From Okeania sp. SIO1I7 (lineage in GTDB: Bacteria > Cyanobacteriota > Cyanobacteriia > Cyanobacteriales > Microcoleaceae), in contig JAAHGF010000008.1 in assembly GCA_010672585.1 (NCBI GenBank), forward strand, positions 1-64,000: a stretch of 64,000 nucleotides of DNA, in the 5' to 3' direction. Positions 10,118 through 18,897 of the stretch are shown here, piece after piece (the first letter of the stretch is position 1; each line of letters starts with the position of its first letter). Made by a program: the position numbers and the translations under genes. The notes below the pieces were generated by a model that made no database searches, was not told the origin of the DNA, and saw only the letters and a program-made list of their open reading frames with translations.

Positions 10118-10540
10118 TAAACTGTTGATTTCTCTATAGCATTTCTCAAATTGGTGAGATACAGTTTTAGATCCCCCCTAACCCCCCTTAATAAGGGGGG
10201 AACCGCTTAAAAAGGGGGGAGGTTTCAAAGTCCCCCTTTTATTAATCCCCCTCCCGTCCCCCTTAGAAAGGGGGAAGCCATAAGATGCTGCGCTTTTTGT
10301 TAAACGGGGGATTTAGGGGGATCGTAAATGTACCTCATCTTTATGAGAAATGCTATATCTTTGTCATGTAAAGATGCCTGAAACTTCAGCCTATTCTGAT
10401 ACAATTTTTCTAGGGACGATAATTTAGCTGTTGAATTTTTAAGAGCTTTGAATATTTGATTAGCTTGATAATTTTTGCCTTGTTTTAGAGCAAACTAAAA
10501 CTTGAAATAAAACCAAAAATTTGCGTTCTAATTATTCATA
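10118..10540 (-). pseudogene. Decayed tandem duplicate of the methyltransferase 5' end, split by a MITE
   Basis: Bases 10358-10540 align to the first ~200 bp of the intact gene at about 9855-10039. Shared phrases are GATAATTTAGCT, AATATTTGATTAGCTTGA and TTTTTGCCTTGTTTTAG. Indels and stops destroy the frame. Bases 10118-10134 continue the alignment on the other side of the MITE at 10137-10355. The duplicated start lies over the stop codon of the radical-SAM gene, so the duplication probably included the gene junction. Confidence 0.75.
10137..10355. mobile_element. 219-bp MITE with TA target duplication
   Basis: Terminal inverted repeats of about 40 bp start TAGCATTTCTCA on both sides. The element is flanked by TA at 10135-10136 and 10356-10357. 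The intact paralogous site at about 9844-9868 reads GATTTCTCTATCTTTGTC with one TA and no element, so it is a visible empty site. The interior is C/G-rich (CCCCCTTAATAAGGGGGG and similar) with no ORF. TA duplication and this end structure fit an element moved by a Tc1/mariner/IS630-type transposase (inference). Confidence 0.85.
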
Positions 10541-11410
10541 AGTAAATCCTGCCTGACCTTCTTTAATTTCTACATCACTCAGTATTTCTACTAACTGAGA
10601 TTTGAAGTTTTGATAATTTTGATTTTCATTATTGTACCACCAACTATACTTTTTTTTCATATCTATAGCCTCATTACGAGTGCTTGCTATGAGCGATCGC
10701 TTATGACTAGCATGAAACTCTTGAATTACAACTCTATCTACAAAATTTAGTTGTCTAATAAAATTTTCTTGTTCTTCTGGTAAAGTCGGCAGTAAAGGAG
10801 TAATAGTAATAGAAAGTTTAGGCAAATAACCTGTTAAATCATTAATTGTGGTTTTAATTTTTTTCATAGCATTAAGTCTAGCTCTAATACTAGGAGTTTG
10901 AGGCTCAAAATCTTTTCTTACTTTCTCACTACCAGTGGGAATACTCATATTAATTCTTAGATGTTTAAATCGCTGTAAAATATCAATATCTCTAGTTATC
11001 ATTGGGCTACGAGTTTGGATAACTAAAATTGGTCGATATTCCAACATTACTTCTAATAATCTGCGGGTTAGTTGAGTTTTAGATTCTATCGGTTGATAAG
11101 GGTCTGTCACACTACTCATATAAATACTAGGAGCTTTAGCAGGATTTTTATTCTCCCATTTCAATAATTCTTTCTCTAAAACTTCCGCAGCATTTTCTTT
11201 AATAAAAATCCATTTTCCCCATTCATCTCTCATTTTTTCATTAGGGCTAAAAGCTGCAGCATAACAATAGCTACAACCATATTGACAACCGCGATACGGA
11301 TTTAAAGTAAAGTCATAAGCTTTAATAAAACCAGTAGCTTTATTTAATATCGATTTAGCGTTTTGTGCGTAAACATCAGCACTGCCAATTTTTTCACTAA
11401 CTACTAACAT
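10532..11410 (-). CDS. Radical SAM protein of the SPL-like (Rv2578c) family
   Basis: 292 residues. The CxxxCxxC cluster motif lies near residue 43 (GCQYGCSYCYA), preceded by NPYRG, which is characteristic of the spore-photoproduct-lyase-like radical SAM subgroup. The remaining TIM-barrel strands are visible (IYMSSVTDPYQPIE, ILVIQTRSPM, INMSIPTGSEKVRKDFEPQTP). It should bind a [4Fe-4S] cluster and cleave S-adenosylmethionine. The substrate is unknown for this branch. Its own ATG at 11410 is clear. The stop codon overlaps the decayed start of a duplicated methyltransferase gene downstream, suggesting the two genes were once tightly coupled. Confidence 0.85.
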   Translation of the reverse strand: MLVVSEKIGSADVYAQNAKSILNKATGFIKAYDFTLNPYRGCQYGCSYCYAAAFSPNEKMRDEWGKWIFIKENAAEVLEKELLKWENKNPAKAPSIYMSSVTDPYQPIESKTQLTRRLLEVMLEYRPILVIQTRSPMITRDIDILQRFKHLRINMSIPTGSEKVRKDFEPQTPSIRARLNAMKKIKTTINDLTGYLPKLSITITPLLPTLPEEQENFIRQLNFVDRVVIQEFHASHKRSLIASTRNEAIDMKKKYSWWYNNENQNYQNFKSQLVEILSDVEIKEGQAGFTYE

Positions 11411-11625
11411 ATTAGATACTCAAAATAATATTTAAAAATTACCAAAATTCCAGATTAATTCAGTATTTTCAAGGCTAAATTTTTCATAAATCAAATCAAC
11501 AAAAAAATTGTTGAAAATGATCTAAATTTTAATTTAATTAGGGTTTGCTGATTAAATCTAAAAGTATTTACAGATAAAGGTAAGTGCCTTTTTGGGGCCT
11601 TGAAAAAGTGCAAATTTTTCAGCTA

Positions 11626-11775
11626 TAGCGCTGTGCGCAGGCAACAGCTCCGGAAAGCAACAGCTCCGGAAGGGGGAATAAAAAACCGTTTGCGTAGCAT
11701 TCCGAAGGAATAATACAAGGTTTTTAGCTATTGGACAGTTATTGTAATTTGTAAATATGCCAGCGCACATTGCTA
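11626..11775. mobile_element. 150-bp MITE (TAGCGCTGTGCGCAGG family), copy 1
   Basis: Essentially identical to the element at 29827-29976. Ends are TAGCGCTGTGCGC and GCGCACATTGCTA, flanked by TA on both sides (11624-11625, 11776-11777). Interior contains CAACAGCTCCGGAA and AAAAACCGTTTGCGTAGC. No credible ORF. The rest of 11411-12042 holds a GCTGATTAAATCTAAAAGT repeat near 11545, a family D end at 11943, and CCCCTACT repeats at about 11994-12026. Confidence 0.85.
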
Positions 11776-11942
11776 TATTGATGCTCATGCGTGTTAATAT
11801 TTTAGGCGCATAGTTGGGCAGAAAAATCCCAAGCAATACGATTAATAATCATCCAGATTTGGTATAATACCTATTTATATTTTAAATTCCTAGCTCTGTT
11901 GTTGTAAGTATTTCCTGCGGAATGCTGCGCAAAAAGCTGTCA

Positions 11943-12026
11943 TATAGAATCCGGTTATATAATATATGCTGATAGTTCTATAATTACTTCAATCTCCCCT
12001 ACTCCCCTACTCCCCTACTCCCCTAC
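11943..12026. repeat. Partial family D element (TATAGAATCCGGTTATAT end) plus CCCCTACT repeats
   Basis: The left end matches the complete 129-bp element at 48248-48376. The matching right end is missing here, so this is a truncated copy. Confidence 0.5.
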
Positions 12027-12042
12027 CTGACTCCTTCGTCTT

Positions 12043-13047
12043 TTATAAATTAATAACTTTATTTATTTCTGATGCTTTTCTAGTCGCCTCAGCAACTTTT
12101 AGCGTATACAAACTTGCTTCTGGAGTTACATATAAAGGAGTTCCCTCCAGTAAATGTTCTATTACCATTTTTGTATCTTTAGCAAATAAACCACGTCGCG
12201 CGCCCACTTCTATAGTTTGTGTTTTTTCTCCCTGTAATAGTTGACCTTTTTGAGGAGTAAAAATTAATGTACCTGCTTCGCCGTAGATAGTAAAAATGTT
12301 TTCTGAGAGCCAAAATTTTTCACCCTTGCCATATACAACTTCCCCTAAACTACCATTGCTAAATCTTAACTGGGCAGTACACAAACAAGCATTATAAAGG
12401 TCTGCTTCAGTATACCAAAACTGACTTTGGCAATTAACATTATCAACTTGACCAAATAGATCGGTAAACCGATGCAAACGAGAAAGCGCTCCCATAAAAG
12501 GAAAGCCAAATAATGAAGGCTTATAACTCCATTTTACAGGTGCTGGCTGTTTAGAATTGATTGTAACGTAACGAGCGTAGAAGACTTTACCAATAGCTGA
12601 TAAAGATTGTTTGATAGCATTATGAAGACCGCCAAGAAGCTCAATATGTTCGACGTGCAATAGCTTATTTTTCTTAGCTGCTAGAGAAATTAATGATTCC
12701 GCTTCATTTGAGTCTAGGGAAAGAGGATATTCCACAATGATGTGTTTATCATTTTCTAAGGCTGCACGAACAATTGCTCCATGGTCTCTATTAATAGTAG
12801 AAACGATAACTAGATCCAAATCTTCTCGTTTTACCAACTGTTGCCAAGAAGCTGTATTCTGAACTTGGAAGGTTTGACTAAATTCCTCAGTTTTTTCTGG
12901 GGTATGACCTGCTACCGCAACTAGGAGCGATCGCGTATCTGCTTTCAATGCCTCAGCCCTAGCCTTAGCAGCATAACCAGTACCAACAATACCTACTCCG
13001 ATCGGCATAGTGGGGCATAAAGAGGAAGAGAGATTTGTCTGGGTCAT
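12043..13047 (-). CDS. bvdR: Biliverdin reductase (BvdR)
   Basis: A 334-residue Gfo/Idh/MocA-fold oxidoreductase. The N-terminal Rossmann domain carries GVGIVGTGYAAKARAE for NADPH. The diagnostic segment HVEHIELLGGLHNAIKQ, followed by GKVFYARYVTI and the SRLHRFTDLFGQV and GARRGLFAKDT stretches, agrees closely with my recollection of cyanobacterial BvdR. Known reaction: NADPH-dependent reduction of biliverdin IXalpha to bilirubin, linked to phycobilisome pigment metabolism. Cytoplasmic, apparently monocistronic and divergent from the ferredoxin cluster. Starts at ATG 13047. Confidence 0.9.
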   Translation of the reverse strand: MTQTNLSSSLCPTMPIGVGIVGTGYAAKARAEALKADTRSLLVAVAGHTPEKTEEFSQTFQVQNTASWQQLVKREDLDLVIVSTINRDHGAIVRAALENDKHIIVEYPLSLDSNEAESLISLAAKKNKLLHVEHIELLGGLHNAIKQSLSAIGKVFYARYVTINSKQPAPVKWSYKPSLFGFPFMGALSRLHRFTDLFGQVDNVNCQSQFWYTEADLYNACLCTAQLRFSNGSLGEVVYGKGEKFWLSENIFTIYGEAGTLIFTPQKGQLLQGEKTQTIEVGARRGLFAKDTKMVIEHLLEGTPLYVTPEASLYTLKVAEATRKASEINKVINL

Positions 13048-13355
13048 AGTTAAAATACAAAATCAAAAACTTATATTTTAGATTGTATATGCCAATGGTC
13101 GTACTATACTTCAATATTTTTTAACATCCGTCTGAGGGTTGTTGTCCAACCAGGTATAAGTAATCAGAATTAAATTAGAATTATTTATAACAAATTCTAT
13201 AGTAATTTTTTGCCTAATTTGTTTTACAACATTCATTTTTTCCCTTAATATCAAAGATGGAAATAAAACAAGTACAAATAATTTGGCTAATCAAGCCTTG
13301 TGATTTGTATAAGTTTAAATTATATATAGACCAAACTAACAAAGAGGGAAATTAA
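13048..13355. promoter_or_regulatory. Divergent promoter region between bvdR and the first ferredoxin
   Basis: 308 bp of AT-rich DNA between divergently transcribed genes must hold both promoters. No individual box or repeat can be assigned with confidence. A GAGGG Shine-Dalgarno sequence precedes the ferredoxin ATG. Confidence 0.4.
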
Positions 13356-13646
<291 letters not shown>

Positions 13647-13684
13647 GTAGTAGCCAAGAGCAAATTAATTAATTTTTGTCGATC

Positions 13685-13798
13685 AGGACTTACGCATGAG
13701 GTACGAAAAACTGGGATTTGAGATTGCTTTCCGTTTCGGACTGCTCCCCAAACCCTATGGATCGCAATGACGAAAATATGTTGTACTGCGTAAGTCCT
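13685..13798. mobile_element. Family E MITE (AGGACTTACGCA inverted ends), 114 bp
   Basis: Perfect terminal inverted repeat AGGACTTACGCA ... TGCGTAAGTCCT. Related 89-bp elements lie at 36340-36428 and 49666-49754. It sits just after ferredoxin 1. The interior differs from the 89-bp copies. No ORF. Confidence 0.7.
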
Positions 13799-13924
13799 AT
13801 TGGTAATAGTTGATAACCGTTTGACTATCAACTAATACCTTTTAATTACGGATCTTGTTTGAGCATTTCTAGGCCTAAGTTAATCCTGCAAATCCTATCA
13901 TTGTCAGGAAAGTTTAGCTTTGTA

Positions 13925-14260
13925 ATTTGACAATTCTTCTATCCTTAGTGAAAAAAATGCGTAGCATTCTAGTAGGAGATTCTTTCCATCATCAAAAACT
14001 TGCTGCAGGTGTGGTCACGTCCAATATCTGCCATTAAATCTGAGAACTATGAATGTCCTGAGTGTGGTTTGTCAATAGATCGAGATTTAAACGCAAGTAT
14101 AAATTTGAAAAAGCGAGTGCTAATTGGCGAGGTCTCCTCAGAATGTAAGACGCACTCAAAAGATGCGGTAGTCTTGACCGTTTAGGCTGTCGCCGACATG
14201 AAAATGCCTGTGGATGAGTAACTGCCGATGGTCTCACAAGAAGCAGGAAGTAAGCATCAA
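13925..14260 (+). pseudogene. tnpB: IS200/IS605-family tnpB C-terminal remnant and right end
   Basis: PSSKTCCRCGHVQYLPLNLRT (from 13986) and, one frame over, YECPECGLSIDRDLNASINLKK (from 14048) together form the Cys4 zinc ribbon and final RuvC Asp region of a TnpB. The single-base shift between them and the absence of the rest show a dead fragment. After it, ATGCCTGTGGATGAGTAA ... AAGAAGCAGGAAGTAA matches segments at about 31180 (minus strand) and, more weakly, about 23965, i.e. a shared right end. The fragment lies between two ferredoxin genes. Confidence 0.8.
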
Positions 14261-14331
14261 TTCGTCACTGTTTGTGGCGTGTTGTATCAGTTTTATGAAG
14301 CAGACGAAGCTATTGAATAAAGGAGTGCAAA

Positions 14332-14625
14332 ATGGCAAGCTATAAAGTAAAGCTGAAAACTCCAGAAGGAGATCGAGAAATTGATTGTCCTGATGACAAA
14401 TATATTCTTGATGAAGCAGAAGAGCAGGGACTTGACTTACCCTACTCTTGTCGTGCTGGTGCTTGTTCTACCTGTGCTGGTAAAATTGAATCAGGTACAG
14501 TAGATCAAGGCGATCAGTCATTTTTAGATGACGATCAGATGGCAGCAGGATATGTTTTAACTTGCGTAGCTTATCCCACATCTGATTGTACAATTGAAAC
14601 CCACCAAGAAGAAGCACTTTACTAA
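14332..14625 (+). CDS. petF: Plant-type [2Fe-2S] ferredoxin, copy 2
   Basis: 97 residues with [12 protein letters not shown] and YVLTCVAYP carrying the four cluster cysteines. AGGAG Shine-Dalgarno 8 nt before the ATG. It lies 67 bp upstream of copy 3, so those two may be cotranscribed. Copy 1 is 685 bp away across a TnpB remnant. Soluble electron carrier; which partner each paralogue serves cannot be told from sequence. Confidence 0.95.
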   Translation: MASYKVKLKTPEGDREIDCPDDKYILDEAEEQGLDLPYSCRAGACSTCAGKIESGTVDQGDQSFLDDDQMAAGYVLTCVAYPTSDCTIETHQEEALY

Positions 14626-14692
14626 AGTTAGCAGCTTCGAGTCAATCAAAAATCAAAAAATTTGTCTAATTAATTATTGAGAGGAAAATTAT

Positions 14693-15001
14693 ATGGCTAC
14701 CTACAAAGTTACTCTAATAAATGAAACAGAGGGAATCAACGAAACTATTGATTGTGCCGATGATACCTATATCCTTGATGCTGCTGAAGAAGCAGGTCTT
14801 GACCTACCTTACTCCTGTCGTGCTGGTGCTTGTTCGAGCTGTGCAGGAAAGGTAGAAGGTAACGCAGATGATGTTATAGATCAAAGTGATGGCTCTTTCT
14901 TGGAGGACGATCAAATTGCAGAAGGATATGTGTTAACTTGTATTGCTTACCCTAAAAAAGACTGCACTGTTACGACTCACCAAGAAGAAGCACTTGTGTA
15001 G
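14693..15001 (+). CDS. Plant-type [2Fe-2S] ferredoxin, copy 3, with loop insertion
   Basis: 102 residues. [12 protein letters not shown] and YVLTCIAYP keep all four ligands. Two differences from copies 1 and 2: extra residues near the N-terminus ([15 protein letters not shown]) and a longer loop after the cluster ([15 protein letters not shown]) where the others have [12 protein letters not shown]. That loop is close to the cluster and to partner docking surfaces in known ferredoxins, so different partners are plausible. GAGAGGAAA ribosome site. Probably cotranscribed with copy 2. Confidence 0.93.
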   Translation: MATYKVTLINETEGINETIDCADDTYILDAAEEAGLDLPYSCRAGACSSCAGKVEGNADDVIDQSDGSFLEDDQIAEGYVLTCIAYPKKDCTVTTHQEEALV

Positions 15002-15059
15002 TTGAGAGAGTGTTTGTCAAATAAATATTAGACAGCATAGTGGACTGATACGCCTAAAA

Positions 15060-15098
15060 ATGTAGGCTGGGTTGAACGGCAGTGAAACCCAACCTACA
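15060..15098. terminator. Hairpin after the ferredoxin cluster
   Basis: GTAGGCTGGGTT and AACCCAACCTAC form a 12-bp stem with one mismatch around a short loop. There is no T-run, so it may be a repeat hairpin or RNA stabiliser rather than a true intrinsic terminator. Confidence 0.4.
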
Positions 15099-15102
15099 CC
15101 TA

Positions 15103-15483
15103 ATATCATGTCCGGATAATTAGTGATCAAAAAACTTTTTCCTTCAACTCCAGTTCTTCTTCTTCCTTCTTCCTTCTTCTTTCTTCCCTCCTGACTCGGT
15201 CCTTACCCTCTCCTCCTGGGAGCAGGGCTAATTCATTGCCTGGGGAGAATATTAATATGAAGTACATTTAATTGTGCAAATATACAAATATCTCCATCTC
15301 CCATCTCCCCATCCCCCCACATTCCCCTCCTGGGAGGGGCTAGGGGTGGGTTCCCATCCCCCCATCAATTTTTCGCTCGCGTGACAATAAATAGACCCTG
15401 CCTCCTGGGAGGGGCCCGTGGGTGGGTTGACTCCTGAGGACTCCGTCGCTATTTATTTATAACTGTTTAACCGGACATGATAT
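15103..15483. mobile_element. Family A MITE, 381 bp, carrying a nested element
   Basis: Left end ATATCATGTCCGGATAATTAGTGATC and right end TTTATAACTGTTTAACCGGACATGATAT are inverted copies for the first 13 bp and similar beyond. The element is in the opposite orientation to the one at 22165. A family G element (15223-15400) is nested in its C/G-rich middle. Confidence 0.8.
15223..15400. mobile_element. Family G element, 178 bp, with 11-bp target duplication
   Basis: Ends CAGGGCTAATTCATTG and CAATAAATAGACCCTG are imperfect inverted repeats. An 11-bp direct repeat CCTCCTGGGAG flanks it (15212-15222 and 15401-15411). A second copy lies at 24424-24616. Both interrupt C/G palindromes. Confidence 0.75.
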
Positions 15484-15515
15484 AATCCACCATTTTAGTT
15501 GTGTCAGTCCAGTCG

Positions 15516-15541
15516 GGTGCGTTAGGTAAAACTAACGCACC
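15516..15541. repeat. Perfect hairpin GGTGCGTTAG / CTAACGCACC
   Basis: 10-bp perfect stem with a 6-nt loop in the gap 15484-15819. The rest of that gap has no convincing gene: the overlapping ORFs at 15501 and 15622 lack start signals or recognisable domains. Confidence 0.6.
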
Positions 15542-15819
15542 TCCTCCACAGCACGGTAAGGCAGCTATAGTGGAGGCAGCTATGCTGAAGAGTTACAGAG
15601 GAAGGGCGAAAAACGTGGTGCATGATCACCAGATTTGGTATGAAATCATACGTTTATTCAGCAACGCCACTTATAGGAGTTTTCATTAACGTAAAATACA
15701 GAGATTTTGGCTTAAAGGCAGCTATGCTTTCTGTGCAGCATGACCTAGGAAAGGCAGAGAGCAGAAGTTTTGTAGTCAACATGAGTGAAAACCGCTATAT
15801 GTTGCCTCGATCGCCATCA

Positions 15820-17445
15820 TTATTGTTGTCCAAAAGTGACGGACTCGCTGAGAGGTTGGATCTCTGTTCCAGGAAAATAAAAACTGAGAATACGATCGCT
15901 ACTCCAACCTAACTCAGCTAACTTAATAGACCCTTTCTGAGAGAAACCTACCCCATGTCCAAATCCCCCTCCAACAAAACTATAGCCCCACAAAGTTTTA
16001 TCGGGTTTGTATATAGGGTCTAAATAAAACAGTGTACTCCAAGGCACCCAAAAGGCATTTTGTACTTCGTCCTTATTTAACTCTATAATTCCTTTATCAG
16101 TTTCCACAGTCATTTTCAGAACACGACCAGCTAGCGATCGCTCTGTCACCTCCACATTTTTTACAGTTTCAATTTGAGCAAAAGGACTTTTTTTCTCTCG
16201 AAAATAACTCTTCAAATAACTAACTATACCAGGTAAACTAACTACCTCCCGCCAACGAAACTCTATCCAACCTTCTTCATTAAATCCTGTTTGAAGACTC
16301 ATAAACTTACGGAAATTTTGTTCATCAGCTAAACTATTTGTAGATAAATCCCAGATATTATTAGCTGAATCAACTACGGGTCGTAAATAGGGACGTTCAG
16401 TCCCATTCCACAAGTCGTTAAAATCTGCTGTCACACCACCACTAACAGCAAAATAAACAGCATCTATCAACTCATCTTCATAAGTCAGGACTTTTCCTCT
16501 AGTTGCTGCTACTGCTTCATCTGTTTCTGGATATACATCTAATCCTTTGTAGACTTGACAGTGAGTATTAGCACACAACTCATAATTATCTGCCACAAAC
16601 CTATGCAAATTTCGTAGTGCATAAGTTCTAGCTAAAATTGCTTGAGCTTCTAGAGATGCTTTTGGTGGCCAAGCTCCTAATTCGTGGGGTACTACTCCCC
16701 GAATATAAGTTTCTATTGGGACATTATTTACTAATGTGTAGCTTCCATAAGCATTCGGTTGTAGTTTAAGCGAGCCAGCATAACGTCGTTCTTCTGGTAT
16801 TGCTGTATCTTGGTTAAATTGATTATTGACAAGAATTATATCTTTTCCTGCTGTAATATCTAATTCATGGCGATGATAAGTATAGCCATTCATTTCCCAG
16901 TAAGCTGTGGGTCGTTGTTTGAGAACTTCCAAATCGAGATATACATTTGTATTACTATGAGCTTGTAGACTTTCTAGTAACCAGCGTCGCAATAAAGGAG
17001 TTTTATAAACTTCTCTTTTTGCCCAAACTTTCCATCTTCCGGGTTGGGTTACTTCTACTTCTACTCCCTTATCTTTCCATAATTCAGCATCTTCTTCAGC
17101 ATTTTCATAACTGCGGTGACTGCTGAAAACTAACCGCTCTTTTAATAATGCTTTTTCTAGCGGTCTCATCTTAATTTTTAACTCAACTTTTTCAGTAGTA
17201 AGAGTTTCTTTTCCTGCTGGAGTTTTAAAGCTTAAAGTTAATTTATCTCCAGGAGTAGCTCTCAGGGTAATTTTATCTGTAGTTTTAGTACCAAATCGTT
17301 GTATAACTCCTATTTTTAGCAATTTATTAGATTCTTCTAAAGCTTCTGCTGGTATCTTATATAATCCTAACAGTAAAGCTGTTATCAATATTGTACTCGG
17401 AATTAATTTGTGAGTTAAATATTGTTTATATATCTTAGTCTGCAA
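15820..17445 (-). CDS. SpoIID/LytB-domain secreted cell-wall protein
   Basis: 541 residues. An N-terminal hydrophobic signal segment (TILITALLLGLY) sends it to the periplasm. The SpoIID domain occupies about residues 200-420, with the signature GVVPHELGAWPPKASLEAQAILARTYAL including the conserved Glu, then NTHCQVYKGLD and VYFAVSGG. The C-terminal GYSFVGGGFGHGVGFSQKGSIKLAELG closes the family pattern. Known role: SpoIID is a peptidoglycan lytic transglycosylase and LytB an amidase enhancer; cyanobacterial homologues probably remodel peptidoglycan. A TTG start is chosen because a strong GGAGGT lies 8 nt before it and no suitable ATG exists nearby. Confidence 0.88.
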   Translation of the reverse strand: MQTKIYKQYLTHKLIPSTILITALLLGLYKIPAEALEESNKLLKIGVIQRFGTKTTDKITLRATPGDKLTLSFKTPAGKETLTTEKVELKIKMRPLEKALLKERLVFSSHRSYENAEEDAELWKDKGVEVEVTQPGRWKVWAKREVYKTPLLRRWLLESLQAHSNTNVYLDLEVLKQRPTAYWEMNGYTYHRHELDITAGKDIILVNNQFNQDTAIPEERRYAGSLKLQPNAYGSYTLVNNVPIETYIRGVVPHELGAWPPKASLEAQAILARTYALRNLHRFVADNYELCANTHCQVYKGLDVYPETDEAVAATRGKVLTYEDELIDAVYFAVSGGVTADFNDLWNGTERPYLRPVVDSANNIWDLSTNSLADEQNFRKFMSLQTGFNEEGWIEFRWREVVSLPGIVSYLKSYFREKKSPFAQIETVKNVEVTERSLAGRVLKMTVETDKGIIELNKDEVQNAFWVPWSTLFYLDPIYKPDKTLWGYSFVGGGFGHGVGFSQKGSIKLAELGWSSDRILSFYFPGTEIQPLSESVTFGQQ

Positions 17446-17453
17446 TTTTATTT

Positions 17454-17459
17454 ACCTCC
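17454..17459 (-). promoter_or_regulatory. Shine-Dalgarno GGAGGT that fixes the TTG start of the SpoIID-like gene
   Basis: The minus-strand sequence reads GGAGGTAAATAAAATTG. The near-consensus site with 8-nt spacing supports the TTG at 17445. Confidence 0.75.
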
Positions 17460-18126
17460 ACAGTGTTTATTTTCTAGTTATTGTAGCTAAAAAAAATAGC
17501 TAGATTGAAAAAAAACTATAATTTAACTATTTTGAGCGATCATCAAACTTATAGCGGTTTTTATTAACATAGAATACAAATATTTCTGCAACTTATTAAA
17601 CTTTAGGCAGATCTATTTTTTACCGAATAATTAAGGTAAAATGCCTCTCCTTTAAAGGAGAAACAAGCGGTCGTTTGCTTTTGCTTCGCAAAACTGGCGT
17701 AACGCAACGCTGACGCGAAACGCGACAGCGGAACGGAGTTCTCTCTTCGCAGCTTCCCGTAGGGTGCGATGGCGAGGTCTCGGAGCCATATCCAATCGAC
17801 CAAGAATCGAGAAATATTTGGTAATGGTTGAAGATGGAACATTTTTTTATACCGAACCCGAACGGATTTGATATGAAACAAGTAATTTAGGTAAATTAAG
17901 AGTCATTATTTGAATGGCAAAATTAGATACTGTCTTTACTTAATTGACCGAAAAGCACTTTTCTTTCTCCTGAGTCCTGACTCCTAAGTAATTAAAATTA
18001 ATATCATACACGCGCTTCAGCAACGCCGATAATTTTTAATGCCGATCTACTTAATGATAATGAGTAATTGTGATATATTCTAGAGCAGACATAAAAGTTT
18101 GCTCTTTTCTTTTAATATCCGGTGAA
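17460..18126. other. Gene-free gap with a family B derivative
   Basis: About 17620-17815 contains ACCGAATAATTAAG, a CTCCTTTAAAGGAG core, and the GCGGTCG / GGCGAGGTCTCGGAGCCATATCCAATCGACCAAG module shared with other family B copies. About 17968-18030 repeats TCCTGACTCCTAA ... TTCAGCAACGCC, also seen at about 24700-24775. No gene. Confidence 0.5.
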
Positions 18127-18768
18127 ATGAATCAGTCTTTTCCAATAAACTATGCCTCCCAATTACAAAACCTGATGGAGAAAGCAAGTATTTCTAGCTT
18201 TAAGGAATTAAGTCAAAAAGCAGGGGTTTCGGAATTGCAGCTTATTAGGTTGCGACGTGGGTTAGGTTCGCAAATGCGAGTAGATATTTTATTCAAAATT
18301 AGTCAAGCATTAGGAATCACGTTAACAGAATTATTAGATAATTTTGCCCCCGAACTTGTCAAAAAATCAGTACCAACTTCCACATCAACATTAGAAAAAG
18401 AATATAATAATCTCCAGGCAAACTTAGAGCAACAAAAACAATTTTTAACACAGGAGTTTCAACAGTCTAGCTTGCAAATTTTAGAATCTTGGTTACAACA
18501 ATGGCCTACTGTTGTATACAAAGTCAAACAAAGTCCTGGTTTAGCAGCAGTAAAAATATTACCTTTGTTACGTCCATTAGAGCAATTGCTCCAACAATGG
18601 AATGTAGAATCTATCGTTCCTGTAGGAGCAGAAGTTCCTTTTGACCCTCAGTTACATCAACTAATGGAAGGGTCTGCCCAAGAGGGAGAACTGGTCAAAG
18701 TTCGTTATACTGGTTATCGGCAAGGAGATAAACTACTATTCCGTGCCAAAGTTAGTCCTATCAATTAA
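18127..18768 (+). CDS. XRE-type helix-turn-helix protein with GrpE-like C-terminus
   Basis: 213 residues from the ATG at 18127; an upstream in-frame start at 18070 exists but adds unconserved residues. Residues ~10-75 form an XRE/Cro-like HTH (FKELSQKAGVSELQLIRLRRG). A coiled coil follows (~85-125). The C-terminal 50 residues (VPFDPQLHQLMEG ... GELVKVRYTGYRQGDKLLFRAKV) resemble the beta domain of GrpE, the DnaK nucleotide-exchange factor, with its FDP-x-H motif and GYR-GDK-L strand. The coiled coil plus beta-domain order also matches GrpE. It may link DNA binding to DnaK, but function is inferred only. It lies 129 bp upstream of a STAS gene on the same strand. Confidence 0.75.
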   Translation: MNQSFPINYASQLQNLMEKASISSFKELSQKAGVSELQLIRLRRGLGSQMRVDILFKISQALGITLTELLDNFAPELVKKSVPTSTSTLEKEYNNLQANLEQQKQFLTQEFQQSSLQILESWLQQWPTVVYKVKQSPGLAAVKILPLLRPLEQLLQQWNVESIVPVGAEVPFDPQLHQLMEGSAQEGELVKVRYTGYRQGDKLLFRAKVSPIN

Positions 18769-18897
18769 ATCAAACAACAGAAAAGCCTATATAATAATTA
18801 ACTTTGACTTACTTATCAATATACTTGGACTTAATCTCAGTAATGGGGTATACTAGCCTAGGTTTGTAAATAGTTAGAGTCATAGCTTCTAGAAAAT

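Noticed and set aside
11558-11836. 92-residue reverse ORF
   Set aside because: It runs through the 150-bp MITE and has no domain or ribosome site.
15501-15912. Two overlapping plus-strand ORFs
   Set aside because: Built on hairpin repeats and antisense to the SpoIID-like gene; no start signal.
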